DNA of 64,000 bases. It comes from Progne subis subis (taxonomy: Eukaryota > Chordata > Aves > Passeriformes > Hirundinidae). The stretch spans positions 10,704,707-10,768,706 of the forward strand of contig JAKJHU010000005.1 in the NCBI GenBank assembly GCA_022316685.1. Direction: 5' to 3'. Positions 25,901-36,495 of the stretch are shown one piece after another. The notes under the pieces were generated by a model. It did not search any database and was not told where the DNA came from. It saw only the letters and a list, made by a program, of their open reading frames with translations. The position numbers were made by a program, and so were the translations under genes. The number at the start of each line of letters is the position of its first letter. Position 1 is the first letter of the stretch.

Positions 25901-28900
25901 TTTCTTTTTCTTTTAAGAAGGGGTTCTCCTTCAGATCATAAGCTGAACAGCAGTAAAATACATCTGAATTTTTAAATTTAGGAGATTCCACTTACCTAGC
26001 CTTGACTTTCCTGAGGTGAGGAGTAGATTAAAATAATTTATTTTGACGTTCCTATTCTTAAGTTTTAACATCTATTTTTAGATGTATAGTTTGATGGTTG
26101 ATGTTTCTGAATTCTGTTGTTCTGATGACATTTGTATTAGTTAACCTGCTACTTCATTTTCTCAATGTAGGTTGGGTTTCTGTACTTGCTGAAGTTATGA
26201 AATCCCCACACATCATTCAATCCTCTCATGCATCCAGAGCTTTGGCTAATCTAGACAGGGACATGGTGAAAGAAAAATATCCAGATGGTGTTTATGTCTT
26301 ACATCCACAATATCGTAGCAGGTAAAGTAGAAGGAGTCATTGTACATGCTGTACTTGGAGTTTCTTGTTCTACTGTTCTGTTACAAAACTTTGGAAGAGT
26401 TGGCATCAGAGTACTGCTGTACTGATGTTACCTTGCCCCTCCTGGTCTTTGGTGGGTTGAAAGGACTGAATTTAGATTCTCAAGTAGAAGAACGTAGAAG
26501 TAGAAGTAGTAGAAGTGTTTGGAGCAGTCCATAGGTGTGAACAGAGTCTTACTGTAATGCATGGAAAATCTGAACACAGAACATGAAATGTGTTTTGCAA
26601 CTGTTTGCAACCCAGACACAATCCTTTGCACTTTGTCTTGGGATACAGTGCCTAGTAATTATTCTACTGGCAACTGCACATGTTGGCCTAAGATGCAATA
26701 AATTTTCATCCTTAGTAATAGTGATTGTGTATCTGGGACTGAAGCAGTCTCCAGCGTGAGTGTCACTTAGTAGTAACTATTCCCTGACTCATTGATGTTA
26801 CTCCAGTTACAGTGAAGATTTAATTCATGGAGCTACCAAGCTGCACGAACAGTAGCTGGCAGGAAAGGTGTTTTTCATTATAGAAAATTATGATCTGCTG
26901 AGGTGGGTACTTTCCATACCTCATTTTATATCTTTCTTCTGTGTGGTTCCCTAGTTTCTGTTTTTATTCGAGTGTGATATTTGAAATATCATGAAATGTT
27001 GCCCATAAGATAAGAAATCACATGTAGTGTTAAAAAAAGCATTTTGGCATCCCTTAGGTTAAAAGTTCCAATTTGCTAAAAGAACATGTATCGCATATCT
27101 CTTAAAATCTCCTTTTGATTGATCAGCCAGCCTATCAGAGCAGACATCCTTTTCGTTCATGGTCTTTTGGGAGCAGCATTTAAAACCTGGCGACAGCAAG
27201 ACATTGACCGGCATTTGGATAAAAAGGCCTCAGAAAGGGAAGAGGACTATAGTCAGTGCTGGCCAAAGGTAAAAACAAAGACAGCAACGTTTTCACATGT
27301 GGCTGCTGTTTTCTCATCCATGACAGCTGTCTAGAGCATCTAGAAGGACACTGTCTGGTAGATGTCTTTTTTGAATTCAATTACTTGTAATTTGCTATAC
27401 AAATGATAGTTTTCAAGTTCATGATGATAAATTTTTGTTAGTGAGTTGTTTGTTGTTCTTGCAAGGAAAAATCCCTGCTGAGTTTTATGTTCTCAGCATC
27501 ATTCACATGCTAGTGAAAGAGGAAGCAATGGCTGCTTTCCTTATGCTCTCTCTTATTTTTTTTTTTTTTAAATGGAATGTTATTGCTGAGGAAAAGATTT
27601 ATAGAATGACATTTTAAATTAAGTTTCCTTTCTTACCTAGATGTCCAAGTACCTTACTTTGTGCAGATTGCTATTTAAGTATTGTTGGTGAATAAGTAAT
27701 TACTGCTCCAAGCAAACTCACTTTAGTATAGCCACTAAAGTATCTCTGTGAAACTTGAATTGATCAGTCCTGTTGATAATCTTAGTAACTCTTGTTTCAC
27801 CCAGGAGAGGGAGCCAGGAATGCACATGTTAGAGATGAATCTTCATTGCCTGCTTTGTGGCAAAGGAACAATCCAGAGTTCACCAGCATGTAGTAAAGGA
27901 ATGTTAATCCAGGTGCAAAATGTATTTGGGGATTAACTGAAGAGCAAAAGTCTTGCTTGATATTGTCCCCATAGTAACATCTTTTCTCCATTTGCTTTCA
28001 AAAGTTTAGGTACGTCAATTATAAGCGCCTTTGGTTTTGCTTTTCTTTAATTTAGACATGGCTTGCTTCAGACTGTCCTTCCCTTAGAATCATATCTGTG
28101 GAGTATGACACCCATTTGAGTGACTGGAAAGCAAAATGTCCTGTTGAGGCTCACAGGTAACAAATGCAGCATCTGCAGTTTGGAGGGGGGCAGGACATAG
28201 ACCTGTAAAGCTGATCCTTGGGATCACTCAGTGTGAGAGAGTCAATTTAACTTTTCCTATTGCTTTGAAAAATCAAATTAGGAAAAGTATTAAGTATAGT
28301 CATGGTGTGCTTAAGTTTTTAGCCTCATGACTAGCTATGTTTGGCAATTTCATGAATTCTTACAGTCTGTTCTGCTTCATGTTAAGGGAGACACTAAATT
28401 TTGCTATTAGTTAATGAAAATACAACACCAATTTTATATCTTAAGGGGAGTATTTTTTAAAGTGACACAATAATGCTTCATAAGCACAGCAAAAACATCA
28501 CTGTACTATGGCTTTATACTCCTGATAAAATAAAGCATATATTTTCATAGAATCATTTAGGTTGGAAAAGATCCTTCAGGTGATCAAGTACAACAATTAA
28601 CCCAGCGCTGTCAAGGCCACCAAAAAATAAGGTTCCTAAGTGCCACAACCACATGCCTTTTAGAAGCTTTGAGGAATGGGGACTCAACCACTTCCTGGGA
28701 AGCCTATTTCAGAGCTTCACAACCCTTTTGATGAAGAAATTTTTCCTAATATCCAGCCTAAACCTTCCTTGGCACAACGTAAGACTGTTATCTCTCATCC
28801 TGTCGCTGGTTCCATGGGAGAAGAGGCCAACCCCCCCCCCCCCCCCCAGCTATACCCTCCTTTCAGGTGATTGTAGAGTGGTAAGGTCTTCCCTTAATGA

Positions 28901-31900
28901 TCCCAGCTCCCTCAGCCACTTCTCATAGGACTTGTGCTCCAGATCCTTCACTGGCTCCATCGCCCTTCTCTGGGTCTGATGTAGAGCCTCAATGTCTTTG
29001 TGGTAGTGAGGGGCCCAAAACTGAACACAGGACTCAAGGTGCTGCCTCACCAGTCCCTTCCCTAGTCCTGCTGGCCACACTGTTTCTGATACAAACGTAC
29101 TTTTATTCAGAAAATTTTACTTTGGTGATAAAATACAGTAACTCTATCTGATTCAGAGTGTAATTGCACTTGCCAGAAGAATGGTGTTTTTACCGACCTT
29201 GAACAGGGTAAATCAGAGGAAGATGCTACCAGCAAACATGTTGAAAAATAAAAACACTTTGAGCCTGTAAAGGTGTTTTTGTCTTGAATAGAATTTGGTA
29301 ATTAAGTTCAGTCATCTTTAAATCTGAATCCTTCAAACATTTATGCAGATATTCAAGCGTGTACCTGGTACTGTTAAGTCAGCTTATATGTACTGCAGCA
29401 GAGGTGTGTGCATGGCTGCTTACAGGTTAAGAATCTGAAAATTAACGGTTTTTGTGCAGGGAAGAAAAAATTGAGCGTGTGTATCAGAGACCAGGAGTTT
29501 GGTACTTGTTCATCCCCTCCTCTCTCTGGCTATATGAAAGATCGATGCAATTATTTCATTAAAGAAAACATGTAAGCAGAGAGAAAATGAGGAACACATG
29601 ACTGTTAATGTGCCTATTTGAAGTTAGGCAGAAAAATGACAGTAAGAAGCGTGTAGGTGTTACCTGTGCGGGTCCAAAGAAGACTGGAATTGGCTTTAAG
29701 TTGCACCAGGGGAGGTTTAGATTGGGTATTAGGAAGAAATTCTTCACTAAAAGCATTGCCAAGCCCTGGAAGAGGTTGGTCAAGGAAGTGGTTGAGTCCC
29801 AATCCCTGGAGATAATATAATGTTCTTAGGGTGGACTTGGCTGTCCACCTTAGGCTCAATGATCTTACAGGTCTTTTTAACATAAATAATTCTATGATTC
29901 TAAGAAAACTCTTATTGTATCTGCCTGGAATAAGTATGTTAAAAGAAATAAACACGTATTTCCTTTTTTTTTTTTTCCTAAGATAATGTCTTCTTCATTA
30001 CAAAATGGAAAATTGCATCACCTGCTATTTATGGTCACCCAGCCATAATACTTGACAATTTTATCATTTTATATGGTTAATAATAAATGAAAGATATTGA
30101 AGATATTTTTAACTAGCAAGAGCAATGAGGTTGCAGTAGAAAAATAACCTTATGCTTGCTCTTAAATGTATGGTCTCATTCACTGTTTCAAAAGTGAATT
30201 TTTATGTCTCTCTGCTAGCCTAGAACGTGCTGTTCAACTGAGAAGACACATTTGATTATTCTTTTCATATGTGTTATAAAGCAATTTCTAGTGAGAATGC
30301 TGAGACCAATAGAGATGAAGTGAATTATTTTGCACAGTGGTTGCCCCCATATCCTGATGTTTTCATTATCCAAGGGCCTTCTGTGTTTGATTCTTGTTAC
30401 ACTGCAAGGAGCAATGTAAAGTGCAAATGTTGCACGTTGAAGCTTGGATTGGGCATTGGCATTGGTTTTGTTTTGGTTCTACTACAGATTGATTTTCAAA
30501 CTTTAATGTGTAGCTTATCCTTTCCAGAACTCAGCCTCCTCATTTATAAAATGAAGATTATTGTGCTTTCTTATTATTCCAGTGCAAAGTATTTGGAGAT
30601 TATTGTCTGGCAAGTGTAACTGACATGAGTTGTGATTTTTTAAATATATTGGTTGATCATGCACTTAGTTTTTAAATTTCTGTACATTGCTCCTCATTTT
30701 GAGTATCGTTTAGAAAAGCGTATGAGGTTTGTTCATGTTGCAGGGTGTGAGGTTCATTATGTGTTGATGTTGCTTTCATAGAATAAAAACTGTTTTTCTA
30801 CAATGTGTAAATGAAACTATTTAAAACTTCATAAAACAACTTGTCAAGAAAACAGAGATGTTTGCTGAGCAAAATTAAAATAAAACTTTCTGGCAAGAGT
30901 GAGAAACTGAATTTAGCTCAATTCCCGTTGTCATTGTGAAGCCATCCTTACAAAAGTTCTTGGCCTTTTTCAGTGTAGAAACAATAATTAAATAATTAGT
31001 ATTTGTTTGCCTAATTCACTTTCATAAGTGTGCAGCACTAAAATCCATTGTGTTTTAACATTGCCTTTTAACCTGTCATGCTCCATTATGCCTGTGTTGG
31101 TTTTGTGCTTTGCAGGAAGTCTATTGCTTTCAGGAGCAGTGAGCTGCTTGACAAGCTCAAAGCTGCTGGGATTGGAGACAGACCTCTGGTGTGGGTATCC
31201 CATAGCATGGGTGGTAAGCATGTTGCCTGTTTGATATAAAGTGTTTATTTGCATTAAAGATTTCAGAATGAGCCAATTTATCAAATTCAGGTGGAAATGC
31301 AATTATTCAGAATAGTTTATTTAAAAAATTGGAAAAGACCTAAAAATGAAAAACAGATTTCTACTTTCTTAATGCATTATATTTAATAGCATATAAATTT
31401 TGAAAGTATTTTTATTCCTGTTTGTTCTTACTGTGTTGATTTAAAAACTCAATGAGTTGAAATTCATGTAAATGGAAATCCAGAGGCAAAATTTTCTCCA
31501 TGATCAGGCATATAGTAAATGTCATTTGCAACACAGTAAAACAAATCAAAATTGGATTTGCATCATTCATTGACATTTTATATTGATGCCTCTTCAGGCA
31601 TGGTTTGGGTTTTTTCCAAGTTAATCTTACATATTTGACAATCTAAGGACTAATCAACCAAGGCAAGAATATGATTAGTTGTTTAATGGTTAATATAGCA
31701 TGATCATTATTTTCCAGTAATTTAAATCCCTACATTAATTCAGCTTCTATTGGCAGGTCTTCTAGTCAAAAGGATGCTAGTGGATGCTTCCAAGAATCCA
31801 GAAATGGATAAAATTGTAAACAACACCAGAGGAATCATATTTTATAGCGTACCTCACCATGGTTCCCAGCTGGCTGAATATTCCATAAATGCCAGATATC

Positions 31901-34458
31901 TCCTCTTCCCGTCTGTGGAAGTTAAAGAACTCAGCAAGGGTAGGTTCACTTTGCTACCATCTAGCAACAGGAATTCTGTTAATCTGTTCTTTGGGGTTTT
32001 TTCATCATGCTGTCAGAAAAAGCAGGGTAAAAACAACAAACTTTTTTACATTTTGGGTTGTGTGTTGAATTATTGTAAGTAATACAATAGAGCTATTGTA
32101 TTACTGAGTAGCTATTTCATTTGATTGCAGGGGTGAGGGGAAGAGGGAGAGTCAGAACAAATGGTTGCATATGCTAGTTGGAAAAAGGGATTACAAACAA
32201 AATGCTACTCCTTTTACTGTCATAGTAATAAAAACATCTCTGGCAATGTAGTCTTGCAGAAAAATGCTGTAATCTTACAACACTGGAAAAATGATGTTCT
32301 TTCACAGATTCTCCTGCCCTTAAAGAGCTGAATGATGACTTCTTGTCTTTTGCCAAAGACAAGGAATTTTCCGTGCTGAGTTTTGCAGAAACCCTACCAA
32401 CGCACATAGGCAGCATGATAAAACTGCATGTTGTACCTGTGGAGTCAGCAGGTAAGTGAGAAATAGCTATTTAATTGATTTAATTTGGTAAATATTGATG
32501 TAAGCATCAGTAACGAGAAAGGGTTATAAATATTACGGCAAAAAACCTTGCAAGGTAAGTCTGTTACAGTGGGGGGTTTTGTTTACCCTTTTGACTGAGC
32601 CTCCCTGCTGAGATCAGAAGCAGCTACCTTTAGATCTTAGGATAGCAGTTGGTTGTTTTGATTTTTCTAAATGAGAGTAATGTTTGTTAAAAGCAGGGTG
32701 GACCCTGGTCTAATGTTGGAGTCCTTTCCTTTGGAATTATCACTAGTTGTTTATCTTGGTATAGGTAGGCTGCATAGTGTTTCAGATGCTTCTGCAAATT
32801 CCAGCTATTTTCTCCTTTAAAAAACTAAGAAAATTAATAAACTGTTAATGAAAGGAAAAAGTCACAAAGCTGGTTTTCAGTGTTAAGAATCCTTTGCCAT
32901 CCACATCTCATGAACTCCAGCAATAAAGTTTGCCTCCTGAAGAGTTCCCTCCATCTTTTTGCCTTTTGTAGGAGAAGGGGAAAACAGATTTTTTTTTTTT
33001 TTCCCTTGCTTTTTTTAATGTATGTTCAACTTAGAAAACAGTTTTAAGTCTCATATTTTCAGTCTTTCTTTTGCACTGTCCAAGGTATCTGTAAAGCCAG
33101 AAACCATTGCTTTGTTAGGTTTTCTAAACTAAATCCACTAGCTTGAGTACAAGGTCAGATACCATGAAGAAGGTGGGCTATACATCCCTGTTTTTCTGAG
33201 TCATGATTTAGCAGCATTTTTGCAGCATGTCCTCTTGAGCAGCAATGTTTTGCAAAAATGTTGCTGATGCAATTTTGTTGTCACCGACGGAGAAACTGGT
33301 CCTTTTTTTTTTGTTATTATTTAGCAACAAAAGCTTAAAAAGAGGGCCAAGTAACAGAGCCCAGCAGAGCACTGTGCACTTGTAATTTTGTAGCATGTCT
33401 CTCCTCTTCTAGGGGTGACACCTAGTGCAGCACGAGTGCTCTTGAAAACCTTTAGAGGGCTCATGGCAGTTCAGTAGCAGGCCATTCATTCTGTGCAAAA
33501 CACAGGCTGACGAACAGGAAGCTCCCTGTTTCTTGCATGTCTGCTTTGGCACATGAAAGCAGAGCTTCATCCTGCTCTAGTGTGATTTTACATGATTAAA
33601 AACACAGCAGTCAAAGCAGAATGGAGGATTCCTCTAGATGATGAGTGAACAGACAATAAACTGGAAGGTGGCAGTCACAGCATCCTAACTGGAAAGTTAG
33701 TAGTGATGGCTGTCAAGGAAGAATAAATGCTGTAGTGTGCCCAAAATCAGTAGCTGAAAATGGAATATTTGTATTCTACAATTAAGCAATGTAAATATTT
33801 CATTTACCTGGAAATGTGAGTAGTGATTTGCAGCATATTTCAGATTCATTCCAAGTCCAAATTTTAATGTGCATGTCAAAGTATTTGTGTCAGGAATATG
33901 GGCAATTAGTGGTGATCAGATTCAAGATACCATGCATTAAACTACATCCCTGATCATATCAATGCTTAAGCCTCAGTCAGGACTGTGCTATCAGTAAATG
34001 AAGTTTGTTTCAGCAAAGTTGTCTGTATGGAGAAATGTACATTTGTGTATTTCAGATAAAGACAGTAGAACTCTGACCTAATGGTGTAGTGTGCCAGTGT
34101 GGGTTTTGTGGCAACACAGAGCTCTATCAGGCCGTAACTAGTGTGTACTGATGCTTTTAGCACATGAAAAAATAATGATGAACAAAGAGTTTTACTGAAG
34201 ATAGGAGAAGTTGCTTTTGAGAGAGAAATTGCTAATGTGAGATGTTCTTTTCAGTCTAGGTCATCTTATGAACTCTGGTAGTTTTCTCCTTCTTTTTTTA
34301 TTTTTTTTTTTTTTTTTCCTTTCCCAGACATTGGAATTGGAGACCTTATTCCAGTGGATGTCAATCATCTAAATATTTGTAAGCCAAAGAAGAAGGATGC
34401 TTTCCTGTATCAGCGTACACTGAAGTTCATTCAGGATGTTTTAGCCCAAGAACTGTGA
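13905..34458 (+). CDS. SERAC1: SERAC1, serine active site-containing protein 1, complete coding region in 16 exons
   Basis: Lipase-like protein of the mitochondria-associated ER membrane, needed for phosphatidylglycerol/bis(monoacylglycero)phosphate remodelling and cholesterol traffic (family knowledge; human loss causes MEGDEL syndrome). Coding exons: 13905-13995, 15347-15383, 15692-15828, 16178-16267, 17195-17326, 18837-18958, 21027-21155, 22502-22615, 23840-24002, 26171-26321, 27127-27268, 28056-28156, 31116-31213, 31757-31939, 32308-32451, 34328-34458. All phases join without a break: 1965 nt, 654 aa, as in human. Visible parts: N-terminus [10 protein letters not shown], a hydrophobic stretch around residues 37-53, armadillo-like middle (about 200-350), HG of the oxyanion region at about 400-401 (FVHGLLG), and the serine motif SHSMG at 498-502 with Ser500 as predicted nucleophile. 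An alternative acceptor at 17132 adds 21 in-frame residues. Confidence 0.96.
15347..15383 (+). CDS. SERAC1: SERAC1 coding exon 2
   Basis: A 37-nt micro-exon, (R)[12 protein letters not shown], bounded by ttcaag and gtaagt. It encodes the start of the hydrophobic N-terminal segment. This exon and its downstream intron have a decayed second copy at about 10505-10947. Confidence 0.92.
15692..15828 (+). CDS. SERAC1: SERAC1 coding exon 3
   Basis: Begins inside the split Gly codon (GG|A), then [16 protein letters not shown]. Ends ...SPSEYQ G|gtaag. It completes the membrane-like segment. Confidence 0.94.
16178..16267 (+). CDS. SERAC1: SERAC1 coding exon 4
   Basis: Encodes [18 protein letters not shown] and ends RRPFN G|gtaggt. 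It matches the family stretch with the conserved ARKELHKAVRKVL core. Confidence 0.94.
17195..17326 (+). CDS. SERAC1: SERAC1 coding exon 5 (conserved acceptor)
   Basis: With the acceptor gctggtcaaag the product reads [23 protein letters not shown], colinear with human [20 protein letters not shown]. A second, stronger-looking acceptor (ttccacaaatag) lies 63 nt upstream and opens 21 extra in-frame codons at 17132-17194. The donor is CATG|gtaatg. Confidence 0.88.
18837..18958 (+). CDS. SERAC1: SERAC1 coding exon 6
   Basis: [24 protein letters not shown]...[15 protein letters not shown], acceptor accacag, donor gtaagt, ends in phase 0. The [11 protein letters not shown] block is a family hallmark. 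Confidence 0.95.
19093..19133. repeat. Near-perfect inverted repeat (hairpin)
   Basis: 19-base arms, gtaatatgtgatatacccc and ggggtatatcatatattac, with one mismatch and a 3-base loop. In a SERAC1 intron. Confidence 0.85.
19543..20075 (+). mobile_element. CR1 LINE fragment in SERAC1 intron
   Basis: Contains ggtttaggttgagtgtcagg, cactggaacaggctccccag and cacagctccaagcctgacag, and ends tatgattctatga. Confidence 0.9.
20183..20791 (-). mobile_element. ERV solo LTR, antisense in SERAC1 intron, 6-bp target duplication
   Basis: The 609-bp unit reads TGTCCTAGGG...CCAGAACA on the minus strand, a TG/CA-type LTR. It is flanked on both sides by GAAGTG (20177-20182 and 20792-20797), a perfect 6-bp target site duplication. 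An AATAAA lies on the element's sense strand at 20295-20290, as expected at the R/U5 region. A 6-bp duplication fits class II (ERVK-like) elements; the family name is not determined. No internal viral genes are present, so it is a recombined solo LTR. It lies just past the CR1 ending at 20075. Confidence 0.88.
21027..21155 (+). CDS. SERAC1: SERAC1 coding exon 7
   Basis: [21 protein letters not shown]...[19 protein letters not shown], 43 codons, acceptor cttctcacag, donor gtgagt. Confidence 0.95.
22502..22615 (+). CDS. SERAC1: SERAC1 coding exon 8
   Basis: [19 protein letters not shown]...LVQHSK, 38 codons, acceptor ttgtttcag, donor gtaatt. Confidence 0.95.
23840..24002 (+). CDS. SERAC1: SERAC1 coding exon 9
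   Basis: [19 protein letters not shown]...[17 protein letters not shown], ends G|gtaaaa. Armadillo-like helical repeats. Confidence 0.95.
24150..24690 (+). mobile_element. Old, highly diverged CR1-like fragment in SERAC1 intron
   Basis: Resembles the ancient CR1/L3 pattern: agcatggaaaagcaactgga, gagatatataaaattc, ctggcatagagaaggcaaag and ggaatgatcatctgct. Recognition rests on these blocks only. Confidence 0.5.
26171..26321 (+). CDS. SERAC1: SERAC1 coding exon 10
   Basis: [20 protein letters not shown]...[12 protein letters not shown], acceptor tctcaatgtag, donor AG|gtaaag. Confidence 0.95.
27127..27268 (+). CDS. SERAC1: SERAC1 coding exon 11 (start of lipase-like domain)
   Basis: [26 protein letters not shown] then a divergent acidic linker and CWPK. 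HG at about residues 400-401 is the expected oxyanion-loop pair of the alpha/beta hydrolase fold. Confidence 0.95.
28056..28156 (+). CDS. SERAC1: SERAC1 coding exon 12
   Basis: [33 protein letters not shown], acceptor tttaatttag, donor AG|gtaaca. Confidence 0.95.
28545..29072 (-). mobile_element. CR1 LINE fragment in SERAC1 intron
   Basis: Begins tcatagaatcatttaggttgg, continues through atatccagcctaaacc, tccttcactggctccatcgc and cccaaaactgaacacaggac. A 17-base C run (28831-28847) interrupts it. Confidence 0.9.
28831..28847 (+). repeat. Poly(C) run of 17 inside a CR1
   Basis: Uninterrupted C homopolymer; its length may be an assembly estimate. Confidence 0.85.
29668..29903 (+). mobile_element. 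CR1 LINE fragment, 3' end
   Basis: Contains caccaggggaggtttagatt, gggtattaggaagaaattc and tcttacaggtctttttaaca, and ends aattctatgattc. Opposite strand to the CR1 600 bp upstream. Confidence 0.85.
31116..31213 (+). CDS. SERAC1: SERAC1 coding exon 13 (catalytic serine motif)
   Basis: [23 protein letters not shown], then LVWVSHSMG with the predicted nucleophile Ser in SHSMG (residue about 500). Acceptor tgctttgcag, donor G|gtaagc. Confidence 0.95.
31757..31939 (+). CDS. SERAC1: SERAC1 coding exon 14
   Basis: [20 protein letters not shown]...[18 protein letters not shown]...[13 protein letters not shown], ends G|gtaggt. The VPHHGS block is strongly conserved in the family. Confidence 0.95.
32078..32105. 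repeat. Perfect inverted repeat
   Basis: 13-base arms agtaatacaatag / ctattgtattact with a 2-base spacer, in a SERAC1 intron. Confidence 0.85.
32308..32451 (+). CDS. SERAC1: SERAC1 coding exon 15
   Basis: [22 protein letters not shown]...[21 protein letters not shown], ends G|gtaagt. Confidence 0.95.
34328..34458 (+). CDS. SERAC1: SERAC1 coding exon 16 (last)
   Basis: [20 protein letters not shown]...[10 protein letters not shown], stop TGA 34456-34458. The acceptor follows a long T tract. The [21 protein letters not shown] block is conserved. Confidence 0.96.
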
Positions 34459-36495
34459 GACTGAGGTTTTGCCATCCTTTCCTGTTTGTGTCCTGTGTTT
34501 GGTGTAACACAGAAATTCTAACATTTCTTAGGGGATCTGCAGAATTATAAGGGTGCTGTGTCGATAGTATCTGCTGCTGAATAATTTCCTGTACATCTTG
34601 AACTTTAGACACCTGTCCAATTTATTTCTCAAAATACATTCAAAACAAACTTGGCAAAAACAGAGTGCATGCCCAGGGTATCTTCTTTTAGCAAAAAACT
34701 CCCCAACTCCTAAGCTTGCTTTGAAAACAGGTAAATATACACCTGGGATAAAGTCTTTTAGAGAGGATTAGAAACAGTTAAACGAGGTGGTTATCTGTTG
34801 TGTCAAAGGGGCTACTGCAAAGTTTTGGTTTACTGTCCATGTTAGCGTAGCCTGATTGGAGCCTGAAAAAATAGTATTCAAGTGAATGAAGGTGGAATTT
34901 TGGTCTAGTGGCCCAGTTCTAGGAGGTTGGGTCATTTACCTTTTCATTTAATAGATCACCCAGATTGGTCAGCAGGCACAACATCTGTTTTTCTGCATGA
35001 GAAAGAGTCAGGTTAGTCGCTTGCCTTGCTTAGAAAATTGTCACTGTTTCAGTCTGTTTGTATTAATGAAAACAAAAGAAAAGAAATGTTCATTTTCTTG
35101 TACGTTTCCCTCCTAATCTTAGCAACTTGTGAGATTGCTTTCCTTAGCACAGTGTGTGTCAGGGCAGTTCTGTGCATTTTCACATTGAAGATGTGTTTGA
35201 TGGGCTCAGCTCTTCTGCTTTGCTCTTGGGACACACCAAGAAGTTGGTACATTCAAATCCCTGGCTCCCTGTCACTCATATAGAAACTTTTCTGTAGCTG
35301 ATTTTAAAAAGAGCATTGAAAATGCTCCAGTGAAGCACAACAAATGTAGGCCCTGACAAGAAAGCTAATGCTTAGAGTTTGGAGCTGAGGTAGAAAAAGG
35401 TAAAACAGGAAAAAAATTAGGTGATTGTAAGGCCTCACTGGAAATTACCGCAAATGTTTTGGGTCCTTGGGGCCCAAATATATCTGTTCTGTAGACACAG
35501 AGTAAAACAGCAGTGTCTTATTTAAGTTTATGTTTAGGATACCCTAACAGTACTGATGAGGAATCAGTATTTTTAGACAGATAATAAAATGGCAGTGCAC
35601 AGTCACTTTTTTGAAGTCTTAGATAGTTTGCACTGGGGTTAAAAGCAGCCCCATGTTGTTGTGTTCTCTTTACTTGCTTTCTTTACACCTGCATCCTCTC
35701 TGAAAACAAACACGGGCTGTGTAAGGCTGTACTGCCTTTGCTGACCATTTGTTAAATAAGGTCTGTATTGATGACAGGCTTGAGGTGTCCTCTCTGAGAT
35801 GGATCCAGTACTACTGCCCTTCAGAGGATGGCTGTGAAAGCTGCCAGGGAGGTGGGATGCACCTTGCAGTTCTGCATGGGCTTGGTGCCCTGGGCACTGC
35901 TGTCCTGCCGTGTCCTGAGAGCAGCCCAGGAGGACACTGCAGCTCAAAATGCGCTTGTGGAAATTGAGGGAGTTGCCAAGTAAAATTCACAAGAGCAGTA
36001 CAGAGACTGTACAGCACTACACTGGCAGAGAGAGCACTTCCTCTTCTAACTGAGATGTAGGTAAGAACACTGCATGGCAGTATTTTGTATAGAAAATGTA
36101 ACAGAAATGTCCTAATTTCTAAAGAGCTTTATATTTTTTACACTGTGGTTTAGACTTCAAGAGTGTAAATATATTAGTACACTTTGTATTCACAGAGTAG
36201 ATTATGTGGAATTCATGGTGAATAGACGAAGCTTCCAATAACTGAATGCTTCTTTCATGTGACAAATCTATTGGTTTTAATAGACTCCTTTGGCTTACAC
36301 AGATTCAGATCAGTGACATTAAACATTAATCTTAGTAAATGCAGCTGTGTTTTGTAACTGGAATTCTTAAGGCAATGTGCTCCTTTTTGTAACTGTATTT
36401 ATATATGTGTAACTTCTAAAACTAATATTTGATGGTGGAGTTGCTGGCTTTGGGGATTTTTTTGGAATATAGTAATAAAATGTGATTTAAAAATG
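34459..36495 (+). other. SERAC1: SERAC1 3' UTR
   Basis: No open frame is conserved here. AATAAA occurs at 35583-35588 (possible early site) and at 36474-36479 (likely main site). The end coordinate assumes cleavage shortly after the latter. Confidence 0.6.
36474..36479 (+). terminator. SERAC1: SERAC1 polyadenylation signal (AATAAA)
   Basis: Canonical hexamer 2.0 kb after the stop codon, followed by a T/G-rich stretch. An alternative AATAAA lies at 35583-35588. Confidence 0.6.

Noticed and set aside
30269..30619. 116-codon plus-strand frame in the SERAC1 intron before exon 13
   Set aside because: Low-complexity hydrophobic residues, no family match, and not joined to SERAC1 by phase.
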